Assembly (NCBI GenBank): GCA_022823725.1
Contig: JAJEHL010000026.1
Location: forward strand, 62,001-126,000
Length of the DNA stretch: 64,000 bases
Direction: 5' to 3'
Source of the DNA: Candidatus Latescibacterota bacterium
GTDB taxonomy: Bacteria; Latescibacterota; UBA2968
Positions 25,748 through 34,181 of this stretch are shown one piece after another; position 1 is the stretch's first letter, and each line of letters starts with the position of its first letter. The notes under the pieces are model-generated. The model did not search any database and was not told where the DNA came from. It saw only the letters and a list, made by a program, of their open reading frames with translations. Made by a program: the position numbers and the translations under genes.

Positions 25748-26353
25748 CTAATCCCATGCATGTCCAACCATTTTTTCAAAATTTGCTCTGATAGCTAAAT
25801 CTTCTCGTATATCCAATATATCATCCTCATCCCATCCAACAGCACGCAACCAATTATTCCACTCAATAGGTCGAATAGTGTTACCTGTATCTTCGTATTC
25901 TTCCAGCTTGTGAGTATATTGAGATAGCTCATAAAAAGATAGGTGTCCAATTTCTTTTGTCACTCTATCTATATATTCCATATCCGCTTCAGACAACGCA
26001 CCTCTACCAACTTCAACATCTCGCAACTTTACAAGATGTTTGGTATCAAGCCCCAAAAATACCTTATTCCAATACCTACCATTGCCTTCTTTTATCAGTC
26101 TATATGTACAGCTCAATAACGGTCCAAACTTCATATTACAAGGACGATCAAAAGTGATGGGATAACCGCGATCCTCCAGAGACTTTCGATCTATCAAATA
26201 GATCATCTTGAGCAATTTGCCCATATCCATCTTATTGTTAAATTTCTTTACCAATAAGGCAGCAACCTGCACTGTTTTTCTCTCATCAAAATCGGGAAGT
26301 TTCAAGTCGTCAACGTGAGAGGACCGTAATTCAGAGAGATTTTGTTGACTCAT
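25748..26353 (-). CDS. Panacea (SocA-like, DUF4065) domain protein
   Basis: 201 residues. The Panacea/SocA core is visible: KMDMGKLLKMIYLIDRKSLE, DRGYPITFDRPCNMKFGPLL, SCTYRLI, and the helical end with HLSFYELSQYTHKLEEYEDT. Proteins with this domain act as antitoxins for many unrelated toxins (PanAT systems) or as a proteolytic adaptor (SocA). The start has AGAGGT upstream and lies 20 bp after the stop of the GIY-YIG gene, so the two may form one transcript. No known toxin fold is adjacent on the other side. Confidence 0.75.
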   Translation of the reverse strand: MSQQNLSELRSSHVDDLKLPDFDERKTVQVAALLVKKFNNKMDMGKLLKMIYLIDRKSLEDRGYPITFDRPCNMKFGPLLSCTYRLIKEGNGRYWNKVFLGLDTKHLVKLRDVEVGRGALSEADMEYIDRVTKEIGHLSFYELSQYTHKLEEYEDTGNTIRPIEWNNWLRAVGWDEDDILDIREDLAIRANFEKMVGHAWD

Positions 26354-26373
26354 TGTAAAATACCTCTATAAGG

Positions 26374-26661
26374 TCAGATGATGTCCGTGTACAAATCCCG
26401 CCATCTCGGATTATTCTTTTCAATCAATGCCAGTTTCCATACCCGTTTCCATTTCTTCACACTCTTCTCCCTGATGATGGCACTTTCCATCGTTTCATGA
26501 ACCTCATACCAGACCAATGTATGTATGCCATAATGCTTCGTGAATCCTTCTACCAGATTGTTTTTGTGCTGCCAGACTCTTTGGACAAGATTCGAGGTAA
26601 CGCCGGTGTACAGAGTTCCGTTGCGTTTGCTCGCCATGATATATACGCAGGGTTGGTTCAT
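26374..26661 (-). CDS. single-domain GIY-YIG nuclease family protein
   Basis: 95 residues, typical for the stand-alone GIY-YIG group (COG2827). The fold signature is VYIMASKRNGTLYTGVTSNL, then VQRVWQHKN, and the catalytic Glu region SAIIREKSVKKWKRVWK, ending NNPRWRDLY. The family is common in uncultured and environmental bacteria, often in several copies beside repeats. Cellular role unknown. It precedes the Panacea gene on the same strand. Confidence 0.88.
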   Translation of the reverse strand: MNQPCVYIMASKRNGTLYTGVTSNLVQRVWQHKNNLVEGFTKHYGIHTLVWYEVHETMESAIIREKSVKKWKRVWKLALIEKNNPRWRDLYTDII

Positions 26662-27033
26662 TCCTTAAATATTCTGGATTGCTGGGTTATTGAAAATAAT
26701 ATAGACGGATACAGAGATAAAAAGCAAGCGGAAATAGTCTGTCTCCTTTATTAACGATAAAACCTTCTGGATCGCGGCCCCGTATAGAAAGCACTACGGG
26801 ACATGCTTACACCCTGCCTGCCCCTGTATGCTTTAAGCAGGGGCCGCGATGACGGCGGGGCTCACTTCTCTTTTTTACCTTCTATTAGCAGATAAAACCT
26901 TCTGGATCGCGGCTTACGCTTGCCCCTGTATGCTTGAAGCAGGGGCCCTGCCGCGATGACGGCGGTACCCTCTTCTCCCTTCACACTTCCTACTTCTCCC
27001 TTCACACTTCCCACTTCACACTTCTCCCTTCTC
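26662..27033. repeat. nested palindromes and cacacttc tract
   Basis: 26662-26759 has no feature. 26760-26853 is an ATCGCGGC palindrome whose loop contains a CCCCGTAT/TACGGG element and a TGCCCCTGT/AGCAGGGG element in series. 26895-26960 is another palindrome with one nested hairpin. 26970-27030 is a run of ttcacacttc and cttctccc units. Confidence 0.85.
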
Positions 27034-27062
27034 TTGACAGCCTGCGCGTCGCATTGTATCAT
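27034..27062 (+). promoter_or_regulatory. sigma-70 promoter of formylglycine-generating enzyme gene
   Basis: TTGACA (27034-27039), 17-bp spacer, TATCAT (27057-27062), about 46 bp before the start codon. Confidence 0.7.
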
Positions 27063-27108
27063 TTTATAATAAAGAACTCACGCAACCCATACACTCAGGA
27101 GAATCGCT

Positions 27109-28056
27109 ATGTCCTCCCCCTGCTGCGGTGCGAGCAGACCTGTCTCATCCAAAAAAAGAAAAACGCGCAAACAAAAAAACAGGCGCAGAAGTGATACATC
27201 TCTCAAAAACATGATTCGCATATCGGGCGGCACCTTTCTCATGGGAACAGACGGCGACGAAGGCTTCCCGGAAGACGGCGAAGGACCCATGAGAGAAGTC
27301 ACAGTCGATCCCTTTTACCTCGATGCGTGCGCCGTCACCAACGCCGACTTTGCCAAATTCGTCCGCGCAACCGCGTACAAAACCGAAGCCGAACGCTTTG
27401 GCTGGTCCTTTGTCTTCCACCTCTTTGTACCCCCCAACACCGCAGCGCACATCTCGCAAACCGTCGTCGATACCCCCTGGTGGTGGGCTGTTGACGGCGC
27501 CTGCTGGCACCGCCCCGAAGGACCGGGAACAAATGTCAACAACCGCTGGCACCACCCCGCCATCCACATCTCGTGGAACGACGCCGTCGCCTATTGCAAC
27601 TGGACGGGAAAACGCCTGCCCACAGAAGCCGAATGGGAATTTGCCGCACGGGGCGGCTTAAACAGCATGCGCTATCCCTGGGGAGACGACCTCGAACCCA
27701 ACGGCAAACACATGTGCAACATCTGGCAGGGCGCATTCCCCGAACAAAACACCAGAGCAGATGGACACATCGGCACCGCACCCGTCACCTCATACCCCCC
27801 CAACAACTACGGCATCTACAACATCTCGGGCAACGTCTGGGAATGGTGCAGCGACTGGTTCAGCCCCACCTTTCACCTCAAAAGCGCCTCTGTAAATCCC
27901 ACGGGACCCCACATTGGACAGGCGAAAAGCATGCGCGGCGGCTCCTACCTTTGCCACGACTCCTACTGCAACCGATACCGCGTAGCTGCCCGCAGCGCAA
28001 ACACGCCGGACAGTTCCACGGGGAATTTGGGATTTCGGTGTGCGCAGGATGCGTAA
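27109..28056 (+). CDS. formylglycine-generating enzyme (sulfatase modifying factor)
   Basis: 315 residues with AGGAG before the ATG. The FGE-sulfatase fold is complete: MIRISGGTFLMGTDGDEGFP, DACAVTNADFAKFV, NRWHHPAIHISWNDAVAYCN, GKRLPTEAEWEFAARGG, GNVWEWCSDW. The catalytic cysteine pair is present as C282 and C287 in SYLCHDSYCNRYRVAARSAN, TPDSS, matching the pair that separates true FGE from the many non-catalytic relatives. It converts the active-site Cys of sulfatases to formylglycine using oxygen and copper. The N-terminus is odd: MSSPCCGASRP resembles the sulfatase CxP/AxR modification motif. No sulfatase gene is in the window. Confidence 0.93.
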   Translation: MSSPCCGASRPVSSKKRKTRKQKNRRRSDTSLKNMIRISGGTFLMGTDGDEGFPEDGEGPMREVTVDPFYLDACAVTNADFAKFVRATAYKTEAERFGWSFVFHLFVPPNTAAHISQTVVDTPWWWAVDGACWHRPEGPGTNVNNRWHHPAIHISWNDAVAYCNWTGKRLPTEAEWEFAARGGLNSMRYPWGDDLEPNGKHMCNIWQGAFPEQNTRADGHIGTAPVTSYPPNNYGIYNISGNVWEWCSDWFSPTFHLKSASVNPTGPHIGQAKSMRGGSYLCHDSYCNRYRVAARSANTPDSSTGNLGFRCAQDA

Positions 28057-28062
28057 TCAAAC

Positions 28063-28101
28063 AAAAAAAGCGGAAGACGCGAACACGTCTTCCGCTTTTT
28101 T
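28063..28101 (+). terminator. bidirectional terminator between FGE gene and rplI
   Basis: Perfect 10-bp stem GCGGAAGACG / CGTCTTCCGC (28070-28079 and 28086-28095) with a 6-nt loop, preceded by seven A and followed by six T. It serves the two convergent genes. Confidence 0.92.
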
Positions 28102-28119
28102 ATCGCTCAAAACCCGTAC

Positions 28120-28563
28120 CTACTCCCTCACCACCCACACCTTCACAGATACCACAACCCCTGCATAAAGCCGAATGGGCACATCATATACCCCCAGGGA
28201 TCGAATCGGCTCTTCGAGTTCTATGTCTCGGCGATCAATATCGAACCCCAGATCACTGAGTGCAACGGCTATTTGCTGCGCCGTCACCGATCCAAAAATG
28301 CGATCCTCTTCGCCGGCCTTAACCGCCACATTGCACGAAACCTCTTTCAAAGCCTCTGCCAGCGACTCGGCATCGCGCGTTTCACGAGCGCGTTGGGCTT
28401 CGCGCTGCTGGCGCACCTTCTCGTACACCGCCATATTGTGCTTATTTGCAATCAGCGCCACCGAACGAGGCAACAAAAAATTTCGCGCATAGCCATCCTT
28501 CACCTCAACCACATCGCCAGCATTGCCCAGCGCATCCACATCTGCTGTAAGAATAATTTTCAT
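28120..28563 (-). CDS. rplI: ribosomal protein bL9
   Basis: 147 residues from the ATG at 28563 with AGGA upstream. The N-terminal RNA-binding domain has VEVKDGYARNFLLPRSVALI, the bL9 signature. The long linking helix (EKVRQQREAQRARETRDAES) and the C-terminal domain (GSVTAQQIAVALSDLGFDID) are both present, so the protein is full length. It is last in the rpsF-rpsR-rplI unit. Confidence 0.96.
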   Translation of the reverse strand: MKIILTADVDALGNAGDVVEVKDGYARNFLLPRSVALIANKHNMAVYEKVRQQREAQRARETRDAESLAEALKEVSCNVAVKAGEEDRIFGSVTAQQIAVALSDLGFDIDRRDIELEEPIRSLGVYDVPIRLYAGVVVSVKVWVVRE

Positions 28564-28690
28564 AATATATTCCTGAAATATGTTAGAAAACCGCAAGCAG
28601 TCAGCTAAAAACCTCCTGGATCGCGGCTAACACCCTGCCGCGATGACGACGAGATTCACTTCCTACTTCACACTTCTTACTTCACGCTTC
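28564..28690. repeat. ATCGCGGC palindrome inside ribosomal operon
   Basis: A complete palindrome at 28608-28647 and a cttcctacttcacacttc tract at about 28655-28690 separate rpsR from rplI. Confidence 0.88.
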
Positions 28691-28945
28691 TTATCTAATC
28701 GAATCATTCACATAAGGCATAAGCGCGAGGAAGCGGGCGCGCTTAATCGCGCGCACCACAGAGCGCTGACACTTTGCACAGGTACCCGTCATCCGCCGGG
28801 GAACAATCTTCCCGCGCTCGGTAACAAACCGGCGCAACAAACGCTCATTCTTATAATCGACAACCACCTGCTGACCTCCACCTTCAAAGCGGCTATCCCT
28901 GTTACTCTCGCAAATATAGCAAACCTTCACTCGTCCTCTATTCAT
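28691..28945 (-). CDS. rpsR: ribosomal protein bS18
   Basis: 84 residues. The conserved core is [48 protein letters not shown]. It has four cysteines as CYIC and CAKC, so it is the zinc-binding (C+) form. Its ATG overlaps the stop of rpsF in an ATGA, so translation is coupled. Confidence 0.96.
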   Translation of the reverse strand: MNRGRVKVCYICESNRDSRFEGGGQQVVVDYKNERLLRRFVTERGKIVPRRMTGTCAKCQRSVVRAIKRARFLALMPYVNDSIR

Positions 28946-29298
28946 TGGGCAACCTCCTCTTCTGAAACATCTTCAGACAATTCTTCAGCCGCCTCTTCGG
29001 CGTCATCCTCTTGAGGAGGAATTTCAGTCTGAAGAATCAGATGCCGCAAAACAGCCTCATCCAAACGGCACGCCCGCTCAACATTCGCAATCGCGCCCGG
29101 ATCGGCCTGAAAATAAAAAATTGTATAATCGCCCTGCTGCCGCTTTTGAATCTCATAAGCGAGCCTGCGCACGCCCCAGCGGTCGATATTGACCACCGCA
29201 GCGCCCTGATCGGCGAGCAATGACGCATAGCGTTCGACTGTCTCATCCGCATTCTCCTGCGTACCGACAATCAAAGCCATCTCGTACTCTCGTGACAT
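28942..29298 (-). CDS. rpsF: ribosomal protein bS6
   Basis: 118 residues from the ATG at 29298 (GGGGGAT upstream); the longer frame reads a repeat. The S6 fold shows [47 protein letters not shown], and [20 protein letters not shown]. The C-terminal tail is very acidic ([20 protein letters not shown]), as in many bS6 proteins. No ssb gene lies between it and rpsR. Confidence 0.96.
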   Translation of the reverse strand: MSREYEMALIVGTQENADETVERYASLLADQGAAVVNIDRWGVRRLAYEIQKRQQGDYTIFYFQADPGAIANVERACRLDEAVLRHLILQTEIPPQEDDAEEAAEELSEDVSEEEVAQ

Positions 29299-29465
29299 AA
29301 ACCATCCCCCATGGACGTGTGGTTCAGAAAACCGTGTTCTGAACGGGGTTAAAAAAGAATAGACGAACCCTGCCCAACCACCCAAAACCTCTGGATTGCG
29401 GCTAAAACCCTGCCGCAATGACGGCTTTCATGTACATTACCTGATTCGTTGATTCGTTGATTCGT
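29299..29465. repeat. rpsF leader hairpin and AT-variant palindrome
   Basis: An inverted repeat TTCAGAA/TTCTGAA lies about 25-45 bp upstream of rpsF (about 29324-29343), possibly part of an S6:S18 control leader, though I cannot confirm that motif. 29385-29422 is a palindrome with the paired ATTGCGGC/GCCGCAAT arms. The end holds three tandem gattcgttg units. Confidence 0.65.
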
Positions 29466-31484
29466 TCACACAAGCAGTGGAGCCAGAATCAGCGAAACCA
29501 CCGACATCAACTTAATCAAAATATTCAACGCGGGACCAGACGTATCTTTTAGCGGATCGCCAACCGTATCGCCAACCACGGCAGCTTTGTGCGCCTCGGA
29601 CCCCTTACCCCCCAAATTGCCCTCCTCAATCAACTTCTTCGCATTGTCCAGCGCACCCCCACTATTTGCCATCATCAGCGCCAGCAACACACCCGACACA
29701 GTCGCACCCGCCAGCATACCGCCCAACGCCTCTGCCCCCAGAACAAAGCCCACCAGCACCGGCGTCAAAACAGCCACCAGCCCCGGCACCACCATCTCGC
29801 GCAGTGCCGCGACAGAACTGATATCGACACAGCGACGCGTATCCGGCTTGCCCGTCCCCTCCATCAACCCCGGAATCTCGCGGAACTGGCGACGCACCTC
29901 TTCAACCATCTTAAACGCCGCATTGCCCACACTCGTCATCGTCAACGCCGCCACGCAAAAAGGCACACCACCGCCCAAAAACAAACCGATCACAACCAGA
30001 GGTTTGACCAGATTAATAGACTCTATCCCCACAGCCACTGAATACGCGGAAAACAGCGCCAGCGCAGTCAGCGCAGCAGAACCAATCGCAAACCCCTTGC
30101 CAATCGCCGCCGTCGTATTCCCGAGCGAATCCAGCTCATCGGTAATCTCGCGCGTCTCCGGACCCAAATTCGCCATCTCGGAAATACCGCCCGCATTATC
30201 TGCAATCGGACCGTAAGCATCCACCGCCATCGTAACGCCCACAGTCGATAACATACCCACAGCCGCAATCCCAATACCGTATAACCCAGCAAAGTGAAAC
30301 GCCCCGGCAATGGCAACACAAATCCCCAAAACCGGCAGCGTCGTACTCTCCATCCCCACCGCCAAACCCGCGATCATATTCGTCGCCGACCCCGTCTCTG
30401 AAGAATGCGCAATGCGCCTTACAGGCGCCCCGCCCGTATAGTATTCCGTCATCAGGGCAATGGCAATACCGACGAGACAACCAAAGAGAATCGCCCAAAA
30501 CACCCCGCGAGCCAGACCGAGATATTCCGCCGCAAAAAAAGATCCAACAAGCATCAAAACAGCCGAAATATACGTGGCATAGCGCAATGCCGCATCCGGG
30601 CTTAAAGACTGCAAAATGCGAATGGACCCCACCCCGACCAGCGACGCCAACAAACCGATCATAACCACGATAAGGGGATATTGCATCGCAGCGACCCTCA
30701 CCACCTCCGAATCGCCCCCCAACCCGCTCAACGCCGTGCCACCAGCCGTTGCGGCAATCGCAATCGTCGCAATAATAGACCCCACATAAGACTCAAAAAT
30801 ATCTGCCCCCATCCCGGCCACATCGCCCACATTATCGCCCACATGATCTGCAATAACAGCCGGATTTCTCGGATCGTCTTCCGGTATCCCGGCCTCAACC
30901 TTACCCACCAGATCTGCCCCCACATCTGCCGTCTTGGTATAAATACCCCCGCCAACCCGGGCAAACAGCGCAATAGAACTCGCCCCCATAGCAAAACCAT
31001 TAATCATAGCCGCCTGATCGGGTTTGCCGTAAAAATAAAAAAGCAAGCCCACGCCAAAAAGCCCCAGACTTGCCACAGACAGCCCCATCACTGCGCCACC
31101 TGAAAACGCGACATTTAACGCCTTATCCCGCCCACTCTCACTGGCGGCATAAGCCGTCCGCACATTTGCCTTGGTCGCCGCCTTCATCCCGATAAAACCC
31201 GCACCAAGCGAACAAAGCGCGCCGCCCAAAAAAGATATGGCCGTGGGCAAATTGATGCCCCAGCACACCAGCGCGAACACCACAACAATAAAAACAGACA
31301 GCACGCTGTATTCGCGCTTCAAAAAGGTCACGGCCCCATCCTGGATATCTGCTGCGATCTCTCGCATCAACGCCGTGCCCTCTGGTTGTCTGGCAACATA
31401 GAGATAAATCAAACCAGCACAAACCAACCCAACCACGCCCAGCACAGGTGCCAAAATCACAATCATAAAAAACTCCAAACCCAT
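29466..31484 (-). CDS. hppA: membrane-bound ion-translocating pyrophosphatase
   Basis: 672 residues, about 16 hydrophobic helices. The PPi site is intact: [50 protein letters not shown], and near the end [20 protein letters not shown]. The segment [20 protein letters not shown] has Ala at the position that is Lys in K+-independent enzymes, so it should be the K+-dependent type. It couples PPi hydrolysis to H+ or Na+ export; I cannot decide which ion. ATG at 31484, with another in-frame ATG six codons on. Confidence 0.95.
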   Translation of the reverse strand: MGLEFFMIVILAPVLGVVGLVCAGLIYLYVARQPEGTALMREIAADIQDGAVTFLKREYSVLSVFIVVVFALVCWGINLPTAISFLGGALCSLGAGFIGMKAATKANVRTAYAASESGRDKALNVAFSGGAVMGLSVASLGLFGVGLLFYFYGKPDQAAMINGFAMGASSIALFARVGGGIYTKTADVGADLVGKVEAGIPEDDPRNPAVIADHVGDNVGDVAGMGADIFESYVGSIIATIAIAATAGGTALSGLGGDSEVVRVAAMQYPLIVVMIGLLASLVGVGSIRILQSLSPDAALRYATYISAVLMLVGSFFAAEYLGLARGVFWAILFGCLVGIAIALMTEYYTGGAPVRRIAHSSETGSATNMIAGLAVGMESTTLPVLGICVAIAGAFHFAGLYGIGIAAVGMLSTVGVTMAVDAYGPIADNAGGISEMANLGPETREITDELDSLGNTTAAIGKGFAIGSAALTALALFSAYSVAVGIESINLVKPLVVIGLFLGGGVPFCVAALTMTSVGNAAFKMVEEVRRQFREIPGLMEGTGKPDTRRCVDISSVAALREMVVPGLVAVLTPVLVGFVLGAEALGGMLAGATVSGVLLALMMANSGGALDNAKKLIEEGNLGGKGSEAHKAAVVGDTVGDPLKDTSGPALNILIKLMSVVSLILAPLLV

Positions 31485-31652
31485 CCGCGCACAATGACAA
31501 CAAAAACTTCAAAACCTTCTGGATCGCGGCTTTAAGCCTACCGCGATGACAAACAAAGCCTGCCTCCCGTATAAAGGCACTACGGGACAGACTCTGTATG
31601 ATTTAAGCAGGGGCCGCAATGACATGCCTTTATCGTCCTTAATTCCCAATTC
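31485..31652. repeat. ATCGCGGC palindrome and CCCGTATA composite
   Basis: A complete palindrome at 31512-31550, then a TCCCGTATA/TACGGGA element and an aagcaggggccgcaatgac half element (about 31560-31623). Confidence 0.85.
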
Positions 31653-32204
31653 CTAATTATACTGATTCATCGCCCGTTCAATACCTTCTTTTGCCCAACA
31701 AAGCGCGCCCTTAACCGCGTGCCCAACAGCATCTACAATCACATCTCCATCTTCGACTGAAAACGCACCCAACACATAATCGATCATCCCATCCAACTCG
31801 GCGGGTTGCCCAATACCGATGCGCAACCGCGGAAAATCAGCAGACCCCAACGCGCGTTCAACAGACCGCAAACCATTGTGCCCACCGTGACTTCCCGTGC
31901 GCCGGAAGCGCAACCGCCCCAAACTCAGATGCACATCGTCAACCACCACCAGCACATCTGCTGATCCAACCTGAAAACACCGCACAACCTCCGCCACACC
32001 CAAACCGCTCTTATTCATATAAGTCAGCGGCTTGACCAGCACCAGATCATCTGAAAACTTGCACCACGCACAAAACTCAAACGCATGCCAAGGCATATTT
32101 TTGCCCAGCGCATCAACCACCCAAAACCCCACATTGTGGCGCGTACGTGCATAGCGCGCGCCCGGATTGCCCAGCCCCACAATCGCCTTTGTACGCCTAC
32201 TCAT
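31653..32204 (-). CDS. pth: peptidyl-tRNA hydrolase
   Basis: 183 residues from the ATG at 32204, inside the last codons of rplY (8-bp overlap); GAAGG precedes it. Family blocks: AIVGLGNPGARYARTRHNVG (catalytic His), LVKPLTYMNKSGLGVAEVVR, VVVDDVHLSLGRLRFRRTGS, HGGHNGLRSV, FPRLRIGIGQP. It releases tRNA from peptidyl-tRNA dropped by ribosomes. The coupling with rplY is a common arrangement. Confidence 0.96.
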   Translation of the reverse strand: MSRRTKAIVGLGNPGARYARTRHNVGFWVVDALGKNMPWHAFEFCAWCKFSDDLVLVKPLTYMNKSGLGVAEVVRCFQVGSADVLVVVDDVHLSLGRLRFRRTGSHGGHNGLRSVERALGSADFPRLRIGIGQPAELDGMIDYVLGAFSVEDGDVIVDAVGHAVKGALCWAKEGIERAMNQYN

Positions 32205-32892
32205 CGCCTTCTTCGTCATCGTCGCGCCTTCTGCCGCGCTCAATAAGCTCTGGCTCCTGCATTTCTTCGCCTTCTTCGCCCTCAGCGACCACGCCTTCTT
32301 CATCCTCCACATCCTCTTCTTCTTCGATAACAAGCGCGGGCGCAGCCACCGCAAACATCGTGCGGTCGCTATCCGTCACAATAGACAAATCATCGCTATC
32401 CAGAACAACATCCGAAACGTGCAGCGAATCCCCGATATCCAGATCCGATACATCAATTTCAATATTATCGGGTATTTCTGTAGGCAGGCACTCAACCTCA
32501 AGCTCGTGCAACATCTGTTCCAGAATCCCCTCGCCAATCCGCACCCCAACGGCCGACCCCGTGGCGTGAACAGGCACCTCAACCACAATTTTGCGCGTCA
32601 AATCAATGCGGTGAAAATCCACATGCACTATCTCGCCGCGCACGGGATGATACTGAATATCCTTAATAATAGTACTATGGCTCGTATCGCCTGCGCTCAG
32701 CGAAATAATCGCATTGCGACCGTGTGCCTTCAGCAAATCGGACAATGTGCGATAATCCACAGAACAGGCAACAGGCGCGGAATCTTCGCCATAAACAACC
32801 GCGGGCAACTGACCGCGATAGCGCAAGCGCTTGGCAAATTTCTTTCCCGATTCCGTGCGAACATCTGCATTGAGAGAAACTTGATCGGACAT
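32197..32892 (-). CDS. rplY: ribosomal protein bL25 (CTC form)
   Basis: 231 residues, the long CTC/TL5 form. The N-terminal 5S rRNA-binding domain carries RTESGKKFAKRLRYRGQLPA, VVYGED and the C-terminal domain VEVPVHATGSAVGVRIGEGI, LEQMLHELEVECLPTEIPDN. The last 60 residues are strongly acidic (EEEEDVEDEEGVVAEGEEGE). It lies between ispE and pth. Confidence 0.95.
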   Translation of the reverse strand: MSDQVSLNADVRTESGKKFAKRLRYRGQLPAVVYGEDSAPVACSVDYRTLSDLLKAHGRNAIISLSAGDTSHSTIIKDIQYHPVRGEIVHVDFHRIDLTRKIVVEVPVHATGSAVGVRIGEGILEQMLHELEVECLPTEIPDNIEIDVSDLDIGDSLHVSDVVLDSDDLSIVTDSDRTMFAVAAPALVIEEEEDVEDEEGVVAEGEEGEEMQEPELIERGRRRDDDEEGDE

Positions 32893-32955
32893 ATCTATTC
32901 TCCAAAATCAGGGGCTGGGAAAACCTATCCCCAAACCCTCTTTATTCATCGGTGT

Positions 32956-33837
32956 TCATCTGCGTTCATCTGCGCCATCTGCGGATCCAACAGGACAACA
33001 CAAAAACGCCCGAAACTGATCGGACCTGAACCCTGCCCAAACAGCCTCGGCAACATCTCGAGACTCAAAAACACCGTAAAGCGTGGAACCACTGCCAGAC
33101 ATCGACGCAACGATTGCGCCGGCATCTGTCAACCGCGACAAAATATCGCGCGTCTCTGGATGCGTTTGAACAATAAGCGGCAAAAAATCGTTTTCAATAC
33201 GCTCAAAAAAATCTGAACCGGGTAAATGCTTTACAGAAGGGATGAAATTATCATATTCACCATGCCCTGTCAAGGTCTTTTTGTAATTTGCAAAAGCCCA
33301 GCCCGTGTGCACCTGAAACCCCGGACAAACCAGCACATAAACCACGTCTGCAGACCAGGGCACATACCGCATAAGCTCTCCCCGACCCGAAACAACTGCC
33401 GTGCCCTTTTGCCGCACCAAGAACGGCACATCGGACCCCAAAGTCGCGCCTATCTCGCGCAGTTCTCCACCTGAAAGACCCGCTTTCCACACCCGATTCA
33501 AAACCCGCAACACAGCCGCCGCATCGGAACTTCCGCCCCCCAAACCCGCCGCCATTGGAATCCGCTTCTCTATCACAACCTCAACCCCCCGGTCCATTCC
33601 CGTATAAGACCGAAACGCCGAAACCGCCTGATAAACCAAATTCTCTGGCCCCGTGGGCAAATCCGCATCGTCACACGACAAAATAATCTGCCCCTGCTCG
33701 GCGTGCCTGAAAACGAGGCGGTCGCACAGATCCACAGTCTGAAAAACCGACAAAATATCGTGAAACCCATCGCCGCGCCGCCCGAGAATCTTCAACCCCA
33801 AATTGAGCTTTGCATACGCGTATTCGACAATATTCAA
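32956..33837 (-). CDS. ispE: 4-diphosphocytidyl-2-C-methyl-D-erythritol kinase
   Basis: About 293 residues. GHMP kinase motifs: YAYAKLNLGLKILGRRGDGF, PMAAGLGGGSSDAAAVLRVL (ATP loop), and MSGSGSTLYGVF near the end. It acts in the MEP isoprenoid pathway. The start is uncertain: no ATG lies near the kinase N-terminus. The only upstream ATG (33891) is inside an intergenic repeat, so I chose the TTG at 33837, which has GGTGG upstream. The last residues (GSADGADERR) are encoded by a copy of the catctgcg repeat, so the native C-terminus has been replaced or extended. Confidence 0.88.
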   Translation of the reverse strand: MNIVEYAYAKLNLGLKILGRRGDGFHDILSVFQTVDLCDRLVFRHAEQGQIILSCDDADLPTGPENLVYQAVSAFRSYTGMDRGVEVVIEKRIPMAAGLGGGSSDAAAVLRVLNRVWKAGLSGGELREIGATLGSDVPFLVRQKGTAVVSGRGELMRYVPWSADVVYVLVCPGFQVHTGWAFANYKKTLTGHGEYDNFIPSVKHLPGSDFFERIENDFLPLIVQTHPETRDILSRLTDAGAIVASMSGSGSTLYGVFESRDVAEAVWAGFRSDQFRAFLCCPVGSADGADERR

Positions 33838-34181
33838 AAGCAACCACCGTCTGAAGCGATGTACAACTGGTCGTTTTTCAGACCAGTTCATCAGGATTTT
33901 CAGGATTAGAGGATGAACAGGATAAAAGCCTGCCCCTGCATGGTTTTGAGCAGGGGGCAAAATCAAAGGCAAAAGGCAACCACCGATAAACACAGATTGA
34001 CGCTTTTGGTAAAATATAATACATTCGAGAGACAGGCCAAAAACCTCAAAACCACTGGATCGCGGCTTACACCCTGCCGCGATGACGGGCGAGGCATGCC
34101 TCGCCCCTACGGTTGTTCACCCTTCACAGACCATCTTTTTCATCTGCGTTCATCTGCGTTCATCTGCGGATCACACTTCTC
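33838..34181. repeat. repeat cluster between ispE and TPR gene
   Basis: Holds an ACTGGTC/GACCAGT inverted element (about 33865-33892) that recurs at about 47360-47387, a cagga tract, a TGCCCCTGC/GCAGGGGGC hairpin (about 33930-33958), a complete ATCGCGGC palindrome (34049-34086) directly joined to a GCATGC-centred palindrome (34087-34110), and catctgcg direct repeats up to the gene start. A TATAAT at 34015-34020 has a TTGACG only 12 bp away, too close for a normal promoter. Confidence 0.82.

Noticed and set aside
29299-29345. S6:S18-binding autoregulatory leader upstream of rpsF
   Set aside because: An inverted repeat is present, but I could not match the conserved bulge of that RNA motif.
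33997-34020. Promoter for the TPR gene (TTGACG and TATAAT)
   Set aside because: The hexamers are only 12 bp apart, too close for sigma-70, and repeats lie between them and the gene.
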